NCBI GenBank assembly: GCA_014904845.1 | Contig: MU119363.1 | Location: forward strand, 62,001-126,000 | Direction of reading: 5' to 3' | Length of the DNA stretch: 64,000 bases | From: Acephala macrosclerotiorum | Taxonomy: Eukaryota; Ascomycota; Leotiomycetes; Helotiales; Mollisiaceae | Shown: positions 9,995 to 21,434 of the stretch, in pieces | Layout of the letters: each line of letters opens with the position of its first letter | Position numbering within the stretch: position 1 is the stretch's first letter | Notes under the pieces: generated by a model | The model's database searches: none | What the model saw: the letters and a program-made list of their open reading frames with translations, nothing else | Told to the model about the DNA's origin: nothing | Translations under genes and position numbers: made by a program

Positions 9995-10901
9995 ATGGCC
10001 AACCCAAATCAGTACTTCCTTCTCGCAGACCACATCAAGCTGTCATTGCTTGAGAGGCAGCGAGCCATATCACTGAATCTCGAGCCTACATCTCAAGATG
10101 GACACATCTCCCGATCACTAGATTCTCTGCGAGAAGGGCTGGAGAACGTCGCAAGAGAACGTATACGACTGCAAGATGCTGGAGAGACTGAGTAGGCGGC
10201 AGCCCTCGATTCCAACTCGCGTCATAGTCACAGCTGACAAGTTCACCAGCGCATCTGCCAACCTTCAAGAATCAGAAATACAGCTACAGAAACAATACGA
10301 TGATCTAGCTTCCCAATTCCGAGGACATCCTACTTCCTCAGCTTCCGCAACCATCTCCCACCCCAACGACCCCGCTCTCTCAGATGATTTCGCACATGCC
10401 TCCGATAGACCACGAAATGCCTCCTCTTCCTCCTTCCTCAAGAAATCTCTCCGTGGTGCTGCTGGTGGCCCAGTAGCGCCTTCACCAAAGTCCGTTCGAT
10501 TCTCAGACTCGCCTTTAGTACAAGAGGAGGAAGATGCTCGAGCTGCTCTCTTCCCATACCGAGATGATCCCTCCGGTCCACCCGATCAAAGCAATCTCGA
10601 TAATCAGCAGATTCACGCTTACCACAGCCGAGTAATGGCTGAGCAGGATGAGGCTTTAGACAGGCTTGGGGAGTCGATTGGCAGACAAAGAGAATTGAGC
10701 ATACAGATAGGCGATGAATTGGACGAGCATGTACAGATGTTAGACGAGGCAGATCGACATGTGGACAGACATCAGTCGAGACTTGACAAGGCGAGGAAGA
10801 ACTTGGGGACTGTTGCTCGGAAAGCGAAGGACAATATGCAGATGACCATTATTGTGATCTTGATCATAATACTGGTTCTATTGATAATCATCTTGAAATA
10901 A
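9995..10901 (+). CDS. SYN8: Qc-SNARE, SYN8/syntaxin-8-like
   Basis: Two exons (9995-10191, 10250-10901) joined by a 58-base GT-AG intron encode 282 residues. The N-terminus (NQYFLLADHIKLSLLERQRA) and the following helical segment match the fungal syntaxin-8 type. A Ser/Pro-rich linker precedes the SNARE helix at about 190-255. A C-terminal anchor of hydrophobic residues (MTIIVILIIILVLLIIILK) ends the protein. It would act in endosome or vacuole membrane fusion as the Qc helix of a SNARE bundle. The residue aligned with the usual ionic-layer Gln seems to be His (in ELDEHVQML), by eye. The gene diverges from the RING/TRAF gene. The family call is good; the exact orthologue is less certain. Confidence 0.82.
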
Positions 10902-11231
10902 GGTCTGGAGGAAGAGGAATCGATTTACGGCTGTTTGAAAGGCATTTACTGGCGTTGGGGAGCAATTGGGCTTGTCAGATATTCTGTATATTATGGACCC
11001 CTAATACCTATGGCGATGGTCTGGACCAGGAATCAGATCACTTTCCAGCAGCAACTCGCATGTCTTCAGACTTGCATTCTCTGATGGTAAAGGCCGTTGC
11101 TATTATACAGTCTTGAGAAATGGAAGGACACTGGGTAGTATTTACAATCCTGGATCTTGAGAAGTACCATGCCTGCTTCAGTATCAGCATGCATTTGTGC
11201 ATCCGAGCCAACATGCATGAAGGGTTCATGC
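10902..11231. other. Intergenic between convergent genes
   Basis: These 330 bases lie between the stops of the SNARE gene (+) and the small mitochondrial gene (-). They probably hold both 3' UTRs. Nothing else is seen. Confidence 0.6.
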
Positions 11232-11691
11232 CTACTTGTGCTTCTTCTCCGCATGTTCTGCAGTCTTCTTCTGCATTTCTTCGATGGAGTCGTTGCTTGC
11301 TTGGCGGTCTGCTGCTACCTATAATCCCGCAACGCATTAGCAAAACTCCTTCTAGACCAAACTCTCTTCCCAAATCCTCATGTTTTCAAGACTTCCAAGA
11401 AGAACACTTACAGCCTCCTCACTATTACTAGCTAACTCCGGCTTCCAATGTCCCCTCCCCTCCCTCTGTTTCTGTAATTGATCTTGCTTATGTTTCTCGT
11501 TGTCATTGTCTACCGTCCCTCATCAGCACCAATTTCATCACCATCCCAATAACTCTTTCTATTCTCCTCAAACGGAAGGACATACCACGATGATCCTCCT
11601 TCAAAGCCCTAACATTAGAACTCATAAACGTCCTCGAGCTCACAGCCGGTCGAACGGCACCGACTCTCGCGGTTCGGAGTAGGAATGACAT
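11232..11691 (-). CDS. Small conserved mitochondrial protein, unknown function
   Basis: Three exons on the minus strand (11586-11691, 11412-11509, 11232-11318) join through GT-AG introns of 76 and 93 bases to give 96 residues. The N-terminus (MSFLLRTARVGAVRP) is Arg/Ala/Ser-rich without acids and fits a mitochondrial targeting sequence. The rest is highly charged: ALKEDHRDNDNEKHKQDQ, then GRGHWKPELASNSEEAV, then a helical tail rich in Lys, Glu and Ala. I recall the GHWKPELASNSEEAV block as conserved across Pezizomycotina, but no function. The exon joins preserve phase and remove internal stops, which is strong support for a gene that no single open frame reveals. Confidence 0.75.
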
Positions 11692-13017
11692 TTTATCTTG
11701 GTGCTTTGTTCGCTTCGTTCGCTGTTTCTATAACAGTCAACCCCTCATCTCCCCTCACTTGGAGAATAAGAACACTCACCTGAATTCCTTTCTGCACAAT
11801 TGATTGTCTAAACTCGATCACAGTTCTAGGAGTTTACAAGACAAGTTCGCAAAACGCAAACACACTAATTTTAGCCTCGTCCTTTTTCCTTTCAAATTCC
11901 TCATCTCGAATTCTATTCAGGTACAAACCTCGGGTAACCCCAAATCAGTCGACGTCATTGCAACTTAGTCTCAAACTTGCACTTGCTTTGCCATGGGCTC
12001 CCCTATTGTTCTCCGTAGTCACTAAACTGAAAGCGAGGATAGTCCGCATTCGGCGTGAGAAGATTGGTGTGTTGGGTCAGCTGGCCGATTGAGCACCGGG
12101 GGGTGGATAGAAACATTGAATTGGCTCGAAAGGGCCTTGAATAGTGTGATAGTAGTAGAACAGTTCCCATTTCATTCCTTAATCTTGACACTATACACCG
12201 TACTAGAATGACCTTAAGCCTTGCACAAAGGAGAGATAAGATGAAAAGACAATATATTTCGGTGTATAGCCGATCCTAAATGACCATAGCCCACCACCCC
12301 GTCTTGCAGCGTATATCATCAGTAGTAACCCATATGAATGACATGATCGATTTGATCTGACCAACGTAAATGCACCTTTGTCAGCTCAACCCGCTCAAAT
12401 AAGCCCAGGACCCCAGACCCAGATCAAAAAGCCAATACCAATGACAACACCGGAAGCGCTCATCATACAAGGACGCGCTACATTTGTTCATACCGCCGAC
12501 ACCCTGCCCACCAGATATTGCAGTAACCCAAAAAAAAAGAAAAGATTGAGAGAGATCTTTCCCACCCGTGTAGATATCCTGAATAACACCGTCGCAAAAG
12601 TCCCATCTCGGTCGAGGAAAGGAAATCGTTCTATGTAACTATGATGTGGTCTTTTTTTCGTAAAGCCTGTGAAGTCGCCGCTTCATTTCCCATCCAAAGC
12701 AATGCAGCCGAAACACCGTCGCAAAAATATGCAATGCGCGCTCAAAATCAAGCTATCATGATGGAACACCATCTCTACTTGAACAGTGGTATCGAATATC
12801 GTTGTTGCGCCATGATTGTCTCAAGGAATTGGTGATGTGGGTCGTCGAAGAATTTATACAAAGGATTCGTTGAGGTGAGGTGAGGTGCCGTAACCGGAGA
12901 TGGATCGATGCCAAAGAGCGGTGCCCGCCAAAATGACAGATGATAAGAATGCGAAAAACAATCAGTGCGATAATGGAAAGTCTACATCTGCTTATAGAAG
13001 GAACAGAAGTAGAGATT
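11692..13017. other. Intergenic, 1.3 kb, no supported gene
   Basis: This stretch is the upstream region of the small mitochondrial gene and the 3' flank of the disordered-protein gene. An 86-codon frame at 12378-12638 has no recognisable features. A GAGGT repeat (GAGGTGAGGTGAGGTG) occurs near 12870. No gene is claimed. Confidence 0.5.
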
Positions 13018-13569
13018 CTACCAACGACGACTTATCATCCTGGCAGGGCTAACCGATTGAGGTTGTGGACTTGGCATGCTGATTCCGGTACTCGGGTTAA
13101 CGATCGGGATCGCATTTCGGACCCGGGTGGCGGCTGGCTGGTGCAGCTTCAGAGTTGTTGGTTGGCTTTGGTATGAAGGAATATATGGGTTCGAGTTGGA
13201 GTTGAGAGTGAAGCCAGAATCAGGCGCTACTTGATGAGATTGAGGGCTTGATGTGGGAGACCCACTTGACAGCGAAGAGCGATCCGACGACGACGAATGG
13301 ATTGAGACCATGTCGCTCTCGGTGAGAAGATTCGGACAGAACTCCATATCATCGTCGAGATCAAAGGAACGGCCAGCCTCAAAGCGTTGTCGAAAGTTTA
13401 TCAACGAGGGCGGCTCCTCGTCTTTTCGCGGACTCCGGAATTGCTTGTGAGAATTCTGCGACATGCGAGGAGCTCTACGACCCCGACCGCTATGGTGCGA
13501 TGAAGATACTGGTTGCGCATTTGCAGAAGTAGGGTGCTGGTGGGAGTTGTAGTGGTAGAAGGACGACAT
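13018..13569 (-). CDS. Disordered Ser/Pro-rich protein, unknown function
   Basis: A single exon encodes 183 residues. The N-terminal part is rich in His, Ser and Arg (MSSFYHYNSHQHPTS). A compact conserved-looking core, INFRQRFEAGRSFDLDDDMEF followed by CPNLLTESDM, lies at about residues 58-88. A Ser-rich tract and a Gln/Pro/Asn-rich tail follow. No domain, signal peptide or membrane segment is recognised. I believe the FEAGRSFDLDDDxEFCP core is shared by unnamed Leotiomycete proteins. Biased codon use and length support a real gene. The AT-rich ORFs just upstream on the same strand (13571-13907) are probably leader sequence. Confidence 0.65.
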   Translation of the reverse strand: MSSFYHYNSHQHPTSANAQPVSSSHHSGRGRRAPRMSQNSHKQFRSPRKDEEPPSLINFRQRFEAGRSFDLDDDMEFCPNLLTESDMVSIHSSSSDRSSLSSGSPTSSPQSHQVAPDSGFTLNSNSNPYIPSYQSQPTTLKLHQPAATRVRNAIPIVNPSTGISMPSPQPQSVSPARMISRRW

Positions 13570-15563
13570 CTTATCGGCTCATATATGTGATGTGACGGCG
13601 AGTCGGTGAGCTGAGGGCTTTTGTGCGACCGGAAGGCTCAGGATAGGATAAACAAGTGGCCTGTTGGAGTATAATGGACGATGCGAAGTATCGAGCGTTG
13701 GTTGCGAGTATTAATGTTGTAGTATCGAGGGCGAGGAAGATTGATCGAATAGTATCGGATGCAGGAGGAGAAGGGAAGTGAAGGATGAGGTTTGAGGTTG
13801 GGGGCATATGAGGAAGAGGGGAAGAATCGCTCCTTGAGTCGCTCACACAGAAGTGGCAAATACGCTAGCACAAAATTACCTAGGCCGGAAATGGGAAGGC
13901 ACGACATGGTGCCACTTAGCGAGCCCCTGCTATTGGATTAATGCCGCCGCCCGCGCCGTGAGCGCACTCTCGCATTCTTTGGCATCGCGGAGACAACAAT
14001 CACTGAATTCTCGAGGAACAAAGACCGCATCCAGGGCCATTGGTCCATCGATGGCCATCGACTATCCTCACTCTCACTCAGATATCTGGCCTTGCGCTTC
14101 ATCCTGCTGTTGTGATGTGAAGCATTCAATGTTCCTCAGGCTTGCCCTGCCCTGCTCAACCGTGCTGATATGTACTCCGCACTGTTGCCCTGATACCAAG
14201 CGTGGTCACGCACTCCCACTCTACTTTGTAAACATCTGGAACACCATCTCGCTGGGATCGCCGGTCCCTGGTGGGAACGGCTTCGTCTGGTTGGCACGCT
14301 CAACCGCCCGTCAGCGACTCGAACAAACACCCGCATAAAGCTTCCTCTGCCTCCAGTTGGCCCTGCCTTCTCCTGGCTGTTCTGCAGATGCTCAAACACC
14401 AGTCGAGCTCATTTCTCCTCATCCCTCCAAGCCACCACCTGCGTAAATGATCATGAACCCGCATGTCCTGTGCGCACCAAGCCCTGCCCAGCCCAGTCTT
14501 TCAGACATCAAACCTCGTCTATTTCTGAACACTGCAGATGCATGAAGCTCAGGATGCTCAGCCTTTCCTGGTGCGGGACTGAACGGGCAACCCGCTGTTT
14601 ATCCCATGCACAGTCCTCTGCTCGGCAAGCTCAGATGCTCCTACCACACACACAGACACCGGCCGACGGCCCAATCACCAAATGCGATCTGGGGGGCTGG
14701 CCTGCCACACCGCCAGTTTTGTTCCGCCGTCCTGCAGTAGAAAATTCTTTACCATCGCGACAAAGACCATCAAATAGCGGTGCAGTGCATTGGATGTGGA
14801 GAGCCTGTCTCAAAGCTCGATGCTCCTGTAGGGCCGCCACGTGCGGGGAGCGAGGCTTCAATGGATGCAGCGATGCGATGCACCGGGAAAAGTCACCGAC
14901 GATGATATCAATGTGGTGTTTTACGTGCTCCGACATTTCGGTGTCCGATAATTGAACCTTCACCCCACGCTGACCTGGCCATTTAAGATCTGACAGGAGG
15001 GGTTGCGTGAGCATATGTGCAGCAATTAGAGTAACGACATCATGCGACGTGTAAGCTCAAAGCTTATTGCCTATGAATCCTTATGCTTAGAAGTCGGTTA
15101 AGATTAGGATATTTGACGTCCACCAGGAGAAGCCCCTATTTTGGCGGGGGTGGAGTGAGAAGAGTCAGCACCGCCTCTTGAGTAGCTCTTACGTGCTCCC
15201 TTTAGATCTTCAGCATATATGAATAAAGGTGACCAGCGGAAATAGCCATGGGATTGTGCTATGAAAACTTTAAATTTGACAATTTCAATTCGGTAAACTT
15301 GTGACAGAGTTCTGGCGGATGTTGATGGTGTTGAGGAGTGAATGGGGCTCAACAGTGGTAATTCAATATCCCTGACTTTCAGATGATTTTCAGAAAGTCC
15401 CAGATAAAAGGACCCCAGTCCATAGCCTCAGCTCGAAAGTATTGATGTCCGTCTCATCGTCTAAGCAATCAATCATTTCCACGTCTATTTGCTCGACTGT
15501 CTCTTTCACACGATTTTTACCTATGAAGCGTGGCCAATGAGTGTGCGGCATCCTAAGAGAAGA
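13570..15563. other. Intergenic, 2.0 kb, no supported gene
   Basis: GC-richer sequence (about 14.1-15.0 kb) produces open frames of up to 161 codons on both strands, but they overlap one another and show no motif or composition typical of proteins. It probably includes a long promoter or leader for the disordered-protein gene. Confidence 0.45.
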
Positions 15564-15764
15564 CTAGTTGCGGAGGATCTCATCAACTCTCTGGGTGACT
15601 GCATTCATTGCTCGGTAGTCTGGGCTCGGCATCGTCTCTAGAAGTCTACACCAACGATGAAGGCTCGGTTGTGACCGAATCCTCCCCTGACGACGCATTT
15701 TGAGGCCCATGAACTTGCTATCAAGGAGCAAGAGTACGCTGAATACCGGAACCGAAACGAACAT
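15564..15764 (-). CDS. Possible short gene or 3' exon
   Basis: The frame ends in a basic and helical segment (MRRQGRIRSQPSLHRWC, then VTQRVDEILRN before the stop) that reads like protein. An intron-like end (CTTGATAG) falls inside the frame before the segment KFMGLK. It could therefore be the last exon of a small gene starting near 15830 on the minus strand (MRKVEESDDNN). I do not recognise it. The joined reading was not resolved. Confidence 0.25.
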   Translation of the reverse strand: MFVSVPVFSVLLLLDSKFMGLKMRRQGRIRSQPSLHRWCRLLETMPSPDYRAMNAVTQRVDEILRN

Positions 15765-16076
15765 AATTGCGTGAACAGGTTCCTAGTTGTCAGACGTTGT
15801 TGTCATCGGACTCTTCGACTTTCCTCATTCGACGCGTCTCGCTTGTTTGCTAAGCAACAATGAGAGTGTCGTCGGCTGCAAAGAATAGCTGAGACGCAAT
15901 TAATGAGAAATTTGCGTTCTTCAGCAAGGACGGAAAGTGAGTCCCAACTGACGTGTCTGATCGCAAAGAAAGGGCTAGGTCATATGTCCATCAATGGGAC
16001 ATCCCCGCATATTATTAACTTCGTTGCGTCGTGTCGTTGGGAATTTTGCTCATTCTTTTCGACTCAGTGAGGTACA
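15765..16076. other. Intergenic, 3' flank of SSN8
   Basis: These 312 bases separate the possible short gene from the SSN8 stop. A possible first exon for the short gene lies near 15800-15830 on the minus strand. Nothing else is seen. Confidence 0.45.
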
Positions 16077-17107
16077 TTATTTGTCAAGCCCTCGTGCTTT
16101 CACAAATCGGTTGATCTGCTCTCGAGTGAGCTTTTCATTGTATTGTTCTTGTACTTCGTAGAATGAGATGATTTCTTGTGTACAATCAACAATAGCTTCT
16201 ATGTCAATGTTGCTTTCTGCAAGCCAGTTGGCGAGCTTTTGTACTTTGGTTCTCGGCGTGGCGCCCTGCTTGTCGCCAGTCGGCTTAAACTGGCCAGCCG
16301 AGTTCAAGGCTGTTTGTGCTGCGCTTGCAATGGTACCAGCATTGCCACTAGCAGATTGAATGCCAGTAGTGTTTGGCCGAAGCACGAGTGCCAGAAGGAT
16401 GGCCATGATAGCAATGATATGAGGCGCAAACAATAGAGGGAGGTCGGTCATATAGTGGTCGTTGATAATGGACCAAGCAAGCGCAGATTCTTCTTGAGTA
16501 AGAGAGAAAGTGCCTTGCAGGGAAGTGAGGCTTCTGTATGGATGATGAACAATCATCTGAGAGCTCATCTCGGATATGAGGAAGAATTCGCACTCTCCTA
16601 ACTTCGAAGTATCGCTGCTGAAGAAGTCTAAAGAGCAACTGTCAATACTTGGTCTCAACGGGGGGCCTTTCTCAACGTGCCTGGCCACAAAGTCCGCCCT
16701 TCACTAACAACGAGTCTGATATGATGTGGGCACTCCTCCATCTTGCATGCCAAGTATACAGCAGTGGCAATGACTAAGTAAGGGTTTGTGCGTCGGATTT
16801 CGACTTTTGAGTAGAATCGTCGTATGTATAGTTGAGCAGTTGCCATGGCCTGTTGTCGCACACCAAGCCGTTTTCCAAGTCGAGCAATCTCTACAGAATA
16901 ACATGTCAGTCTTTGAGTAAGGGAGCAGAAGTACAAGGGTGGCATACGCTGGTTGAAGTATATACTTAGATGCCGTATTTGTGGTAGTGGGTACATCTGA
17001 ACGAGGTTCTGGTCTTCATCCTCCAACTTCTTTCGCAAATCTTCCAGCTGCTGCCGTGTGAACTGCCAGTGCCGCCGTTGAGTTGATTCCCAGTAGTTGG
17101 CGGCCAT
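16077..17107 (-). CDS. SSN8: Cyclin C, Mediator kinase-module subunit
   Basis: SSN8 (Srb11) pairs with the Cdk8-type kinase SSN3 in the Mediator kinase module in the nucleus. Exons 16948-17107, 16681-16890 and 16077-16627 give 306 residues. The start [14 protein letters not shown] is typical of the family. The cyclin box carries [19 protein letters not shown], then [20 protein letters not shown]. The second half has [16 protein letters not shown] and IVHHPYRSL. Intron 1 (16891-16947) is GT-AG. Intron 2 (16628-16680) starts CAG|GCACGT and ends TTTAG. Only this GC donor gives 921 coding bases in frame and restores the expected LWPDF junction; a GT four bases later shifts the frame. The gene diverges from SAL1 with 545 bases between starts. 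Confidence 0.93.
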
Positions 17108-17652
17108 AGTTGCTTCGTGCTGCTACAGCTGCACAGAGGAGCATCCGGAGAGCGTTCGCTACGTCGTCAAGGGGTACCCAGACGTCCTCGAAGTAGAAAT
17201 GGTCTTTGCAGAGGTTAGCTGTTGTTCCCAGGAGCTATAATCATCATTACTCACAAGTACTGTTTGAAGTGGGACAATGGGGGTTCGATGGAGAATTTAT
17301 AATGAAGTGGTGCTTCCAACGGGATTTTGGTGATCCGAGGCTGAGCCGTGGAGGCTGATTGACACTCTTAGTGAAAAGGAGGACGCTCTTTATCAACTAG
17401 GTTACGGCAACCTCCGCACACCCTTGGCACCAATCCTTGTTGGCTTGTGACGGTAGAAGGGTTCTTTTGTCCGAAAGTCAATCTTGAATTTCATCTAGCA
17501 ACAACAACGTAGTGCAGCTCTTCTTCCAATTCCAATATAGCTGCTCGCTATGCTGGCTTATTTGAATCGATGATCAACCTTCCTCTCCACCATTGATCGA
17601 ACCTATCTTCCCGGTCATGATCTCCCACTGAAAACCGTCTTGCAATTCCAAG
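17108..17652. promoter_or_regulatory. Divergent promoter, SSN8 and SAL1
   Basis: These 545 bases lie between opposite start codons and contain no plausible gene. CT-rich stretches occur at about 17515-17630, just before the SAL1 ATG. Confidence 0.45.
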
Positions 17653-20203
17653 ATGGAGTTGCCGGAGAGCCAGGACTCGCGCGATGCACGGATTGAGGCA
17701 CTATGGAGGAAACTTGATCCTCAGAACAAGGGCAGACTGGATATGAATGGCCTCAAGAAGGGTCTAGACAAGATTGATCATCGCAAGTAGCCCAGGTTCC
17801 CCAAGATCTATCTCGAGGTCTAACATTTACATAGCTTTAAAAAATGCCAACGATATGATCAGGGATGTGGTCAAGGCTATGGATAAGAATGGCGACGAGG
17901 TCATTGAGTACGATGGTACGTACAGAGAAGTCCGGAACATATCCGCCAACCAATTTGGTGGAGGAGGAATTGCAATACCAGGCCTAAATGGCCAACGTCC
18001 TATGTCCTAGCGATGTCAAAAGATCTGCCGCCCGACACCTGCCCGAAGTCCCAAACGCCCCTAGGCTTATGTGGTACCTGCTGAATTCTGGCTGATACGT
18101 AATGCGCTCCAGAGTTCCGAATTTTCGTCGAAGAGACTGAGAAAGAGCGTAAGGATCACTAGTCTCTACATCTACGTATACTCGGGCTCATGAGGCCCAA
18201 ATAACTGATACGGCGCTCACAGTACTCTCGCTTTTTCATTCGATTGATCGTGATCACAACGGAAAGCTTGATAAAGGAGAGCTTAGAGCTGCGTTCAAGA
18301 GAGCGGGGTTGGCAGTACCAAATTCAAAGCTCGACCAATTCTTTAGCGAGGTGGATGGAAATCACGATGTATGTTATCTTATACATATTTAAAATGACAC
18401 TCAACTGACTAGCTACTAGGGATATATTACTTTCGAAGAATGGCGGTATGTCATATGATCAATTTTCAACATGTCGATATCAACGTTGGACATTCGTCGA
18501 ATGTCGGTTCTGGAATTATATATTTTCCCTCAGCCTCGTGAAATTTCGATTTATGGGACCGAGTCACCTTTGCTCCGCGCAACGCACGAAAATTCTTTAG
18601 AAGACCGCTAATGAATTTCCAGCAACTTTCTACTCTTCCTACCGACGCACACAAACCCAGGACTCAAAGCCGTTTTGTCATATTACTCGTCTACTATTAC
18701 GCTGAACGCAGAAGGAGATACAGCTATCAGCGAAGATACATTAGAAGGCTTAGGTACACCACTTTCTGATCACACGTCTATTTTTCTTTCCAACTTGTCC
18801 AGTTTGTTGTTTGGCGTGCTCTTCAAAATCGCGGAATCACCAACAAAATCAAATCGGCCTGGATTCGAATTTCCAACAGAACTCGCGCTTCCACCGCACG
18901 CCAACTTGCAATCGCCGACTTCATCGACCTCAGCCGGCGCCATGGAGCACGTCCATGCGCACTTCGTCGAAGGGACTCGTGATATCGCCCTCGATGTTCC
19001 CACGAAACCAGTCCTTGCGCCAAACCAAATCTACGAGGAGACTGTTGCGGAGGATAGTGCGCTCATCAAGAAGAAATCGTTGCTGACGGAGATTTTACCT
19101 GATCCAGGCTACTTCGCTGCCGGAGCCGTCGCAGGGATTGTCTCTAGAACCTCGACCGCACCTCTTGACCGGCTCAAGGTCTATCTTATCGCGAACGTCG
19201 ACAACCCTAAGGCCTCGGTCGACGCGGTCAAGAAGGGGGATGCTGTCGCAGCTGTCAGACACATCGGCCAGCCCTTGATCAACGCCAGCAAGGACCTATG
19301 GAGAAACGGTGGACTTCGCAACTTGTTTGCAGGTGAGGTTCATGAACCAGGATTTACGAACAGCAGCTAACTCATACAGGCAATGGCTTGAATGTCATGA
19401 AGGTCATGCCAGAGTCCGCCATCAAATTTGGCTCATACGAAGCTGCCAAGAGAGCTCTTGCGCAATTCGAGGGCCACGGCGATCCAACCCAGATCAATCC
19501 ATACTCGAAATTCGTGGCCGGCGGATGTGGTGGAGTCATTTCGCAGTAAGTCCTCGTCAACTGATGATTCAGCCACGGGCGTATACTAATTACTCTATCT
19601 AGACTCTTTGTGTATCCTATGGACACTCTCAAGTTCCGGATGCAATGTGAAACAGTGGCCGGAGGTCTGCGAGGCAATGAGCTCATCATCCAAACCGCCA
19701 AGAAGATGTACCAACAAGGTGCCATCAAAACTTCATATCGCGGCTTGACTATGGGTCTTGTTGGCATGTTCCCATACTCTGCTATCGATCTCGGCACCTT
19801 TGAGTTCTTAAAGGCACGTGTTGCAAAGTACAACGCAAAGGTCATGGGATGTCACGAGGAGGACGCCATGCCAGGTAACTTCGCTACTGGTGCAATTGGA
19901 GCCTTTTCTGTAAGTATCCCTTTAAATTACACTCGGTATTCTTGCTAACAATGGCAGGGCGCTTTCGGTGCTACTCTTGTCTACCCCATCAACCTGCTTC
20001 GAACCCGCCTTCAAGCCCAAGGAACCGTTCTCCATCCCCCAACATACACAGGCATCTGGGATGTCGCACAAAGAACCGTGAAGAATGAAGGATTCCGCGG
20101 TCTTTTCAAGGGCATTACTCCAAATCTTCTCAAGGTCATTCCCGCAGTCTCCATTACCTATATGGTGTATGAGAACTCCAAGAAGGTGATGCATCTCAAA
20201 TGA
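17653..20203 (+). CDS. SAL1: Ca2+-binding mitochondrial ATP-Mg/Pi carrier
   Basis: This inner-membrane carrier exchanges ATP-Mg (or ADP) for phosphate under Ca2+ control. Nine exons (17653-17782, 17835-17915, 18113-18148, 18223-18368, 18420-18445, 18623-19332, 19380-19545, 19603-19909, 19958-20203) give 615 residues. Four EF-hands fill residues 20-150; loops DKNGDEVIEYDE, DRDHNGKLDKGE and DGNHDGYITFEE look functional, while the first ends in Gly instead of an acid. Three carrier repeats follow, with signatures TAPLDRLK, VYPMDTLKF and VYPINLLRTR. Intron 1 (17783-17834) is GC-AG: ATC|GCAAGT to CATAG restores the DHPLKNA junction. A 49-base intron-like piece at 18754-18802 must be retained, since removal breaks the frame. 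The linker between regulatory and carrier parts is long, about 130 residues. Confidence 0.94.
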
Positions 20204-21434
20204 GCTGCAGCTACGGAATGACGGTACATATAAGAAGCACTTAGATGTGCATCATGAGCCAAAGGCTGCATTACAGGAAAAGGTGCATTGGGAGGGCGTT
20301 GATATCTGATTTACATTTGGCGTTAGAGATACCCAGAAGGGCGGGTTATGATCAGGAAACGTGGTATAGGATGCATACTACCAATATTCAATGAAATGAC
20401 ATTGAGTGTACATATTTCCTTTGCAACAGTGAATCGTGAAGTACCAGAAAGTCAGGTTCATTAATCGAGACTTGACTTTGAGGGTAGAGCAGCTCTTGTG
20501 CGCGATCAAGGCATCGTAGGAAGTGAAGAGCTCGACAAGCGTCTTTCAGAATCGCCATACGTTCCATATATACTCAAGACAATTTACATTCAGGCTTCAA
20601 TTTTCAGTAGATGGCTCTACTTGAGCTTTACCGAGGCATTGAGAAGAAACTGGGACGCGTTTTCGTTGTTTCTTCTAAAAGTAGCTCCAGTTCTAGGACA
20701 ATTGCGCGAAGCGTTCCGTGTTGCTGATTCTTCTTTGCATATGTGTGCTGGTTCAGGCATGTCGGCTAGAAGCTAGTTTGCTGGCGAAAGAGCCGCAGTC
20801 GAGGAAAATCACAATTCGACAGAGATTCGATAAGCGTCCACTTCGGATATCCGTTGAAAGCCACTTTGAAAGTCCACCGAGCTAAGGGACATCTGAAAGT
20901 CCTTGAAGCCAACTTGAATATGATGCCAAGGCATACATATTATCCAATGAAGTTACTGCACACACCGCATACTACACGAGCAGCAAGTCGGAGACCCGAT
21001 ACAGGAGAAAGGTGCACAGGTAAGCCGTTCACATTTGATTGTATTTGATATTAGGATACCCTAGAGAAGGGTGGAAGCTACAAGACTGCCCATGGCGCCG
21101 GGACATTTATAATACTTCGTATCAACCTGGAATATAACAATTCATACAACTTGCAATGCCCACTCTGAGAGAGGACAGTCTTTGGCCAAAAATAGGGCAT
21201 TTTCAATGAGCAGCATCTTAGCTTAGCTTAGCCTCTGAGAGTGTCCAGATACGCCTGGGACATTGAAATCAGTATGTACCTCGAGGCCTTGCAGTCCTAG
21301 TCGTCGAGAGTGAGCGAGCGAGCTGCAAAGGCTGCAACTGTTCCGATGTACTCACCAATTATCGATTTGACTGTTTTGTTTGGTGAGGTGAAATGGATGC
21401 AACTTAAAGTGTTATTCATCATAAAAGACTTTAT
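20204..21434. other. Intergenic between convergent SAL1 and TilS-like genes
   Basis: This 1.23 kb is AT-rich and lies between two gene ends. A 92-codon frame at 20498-20776 has no recognised motif. A short (CTTAG)3 run lies near 21216-21232. No gene is claimed. Confidence 0.5.

Noticed and set aside
13853..15014. Frames of 127-161 codons on both strands
   Set aside because: They overlap each other on opposite strands, contain no family motif and no splice structure that would extend them.
18754..18802. Intron-like 49-base GT...AG segment in SAL1
   Set aside because: Removal shifts the frame of the carrier domain, while retention reads straight through. It is treated as coding.
20498..20776. 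92-codon frame between SAL1 and the TilS-like gene
   Set aside because: It has no motif, starts from no clear promoter and lies between two convergent genes.
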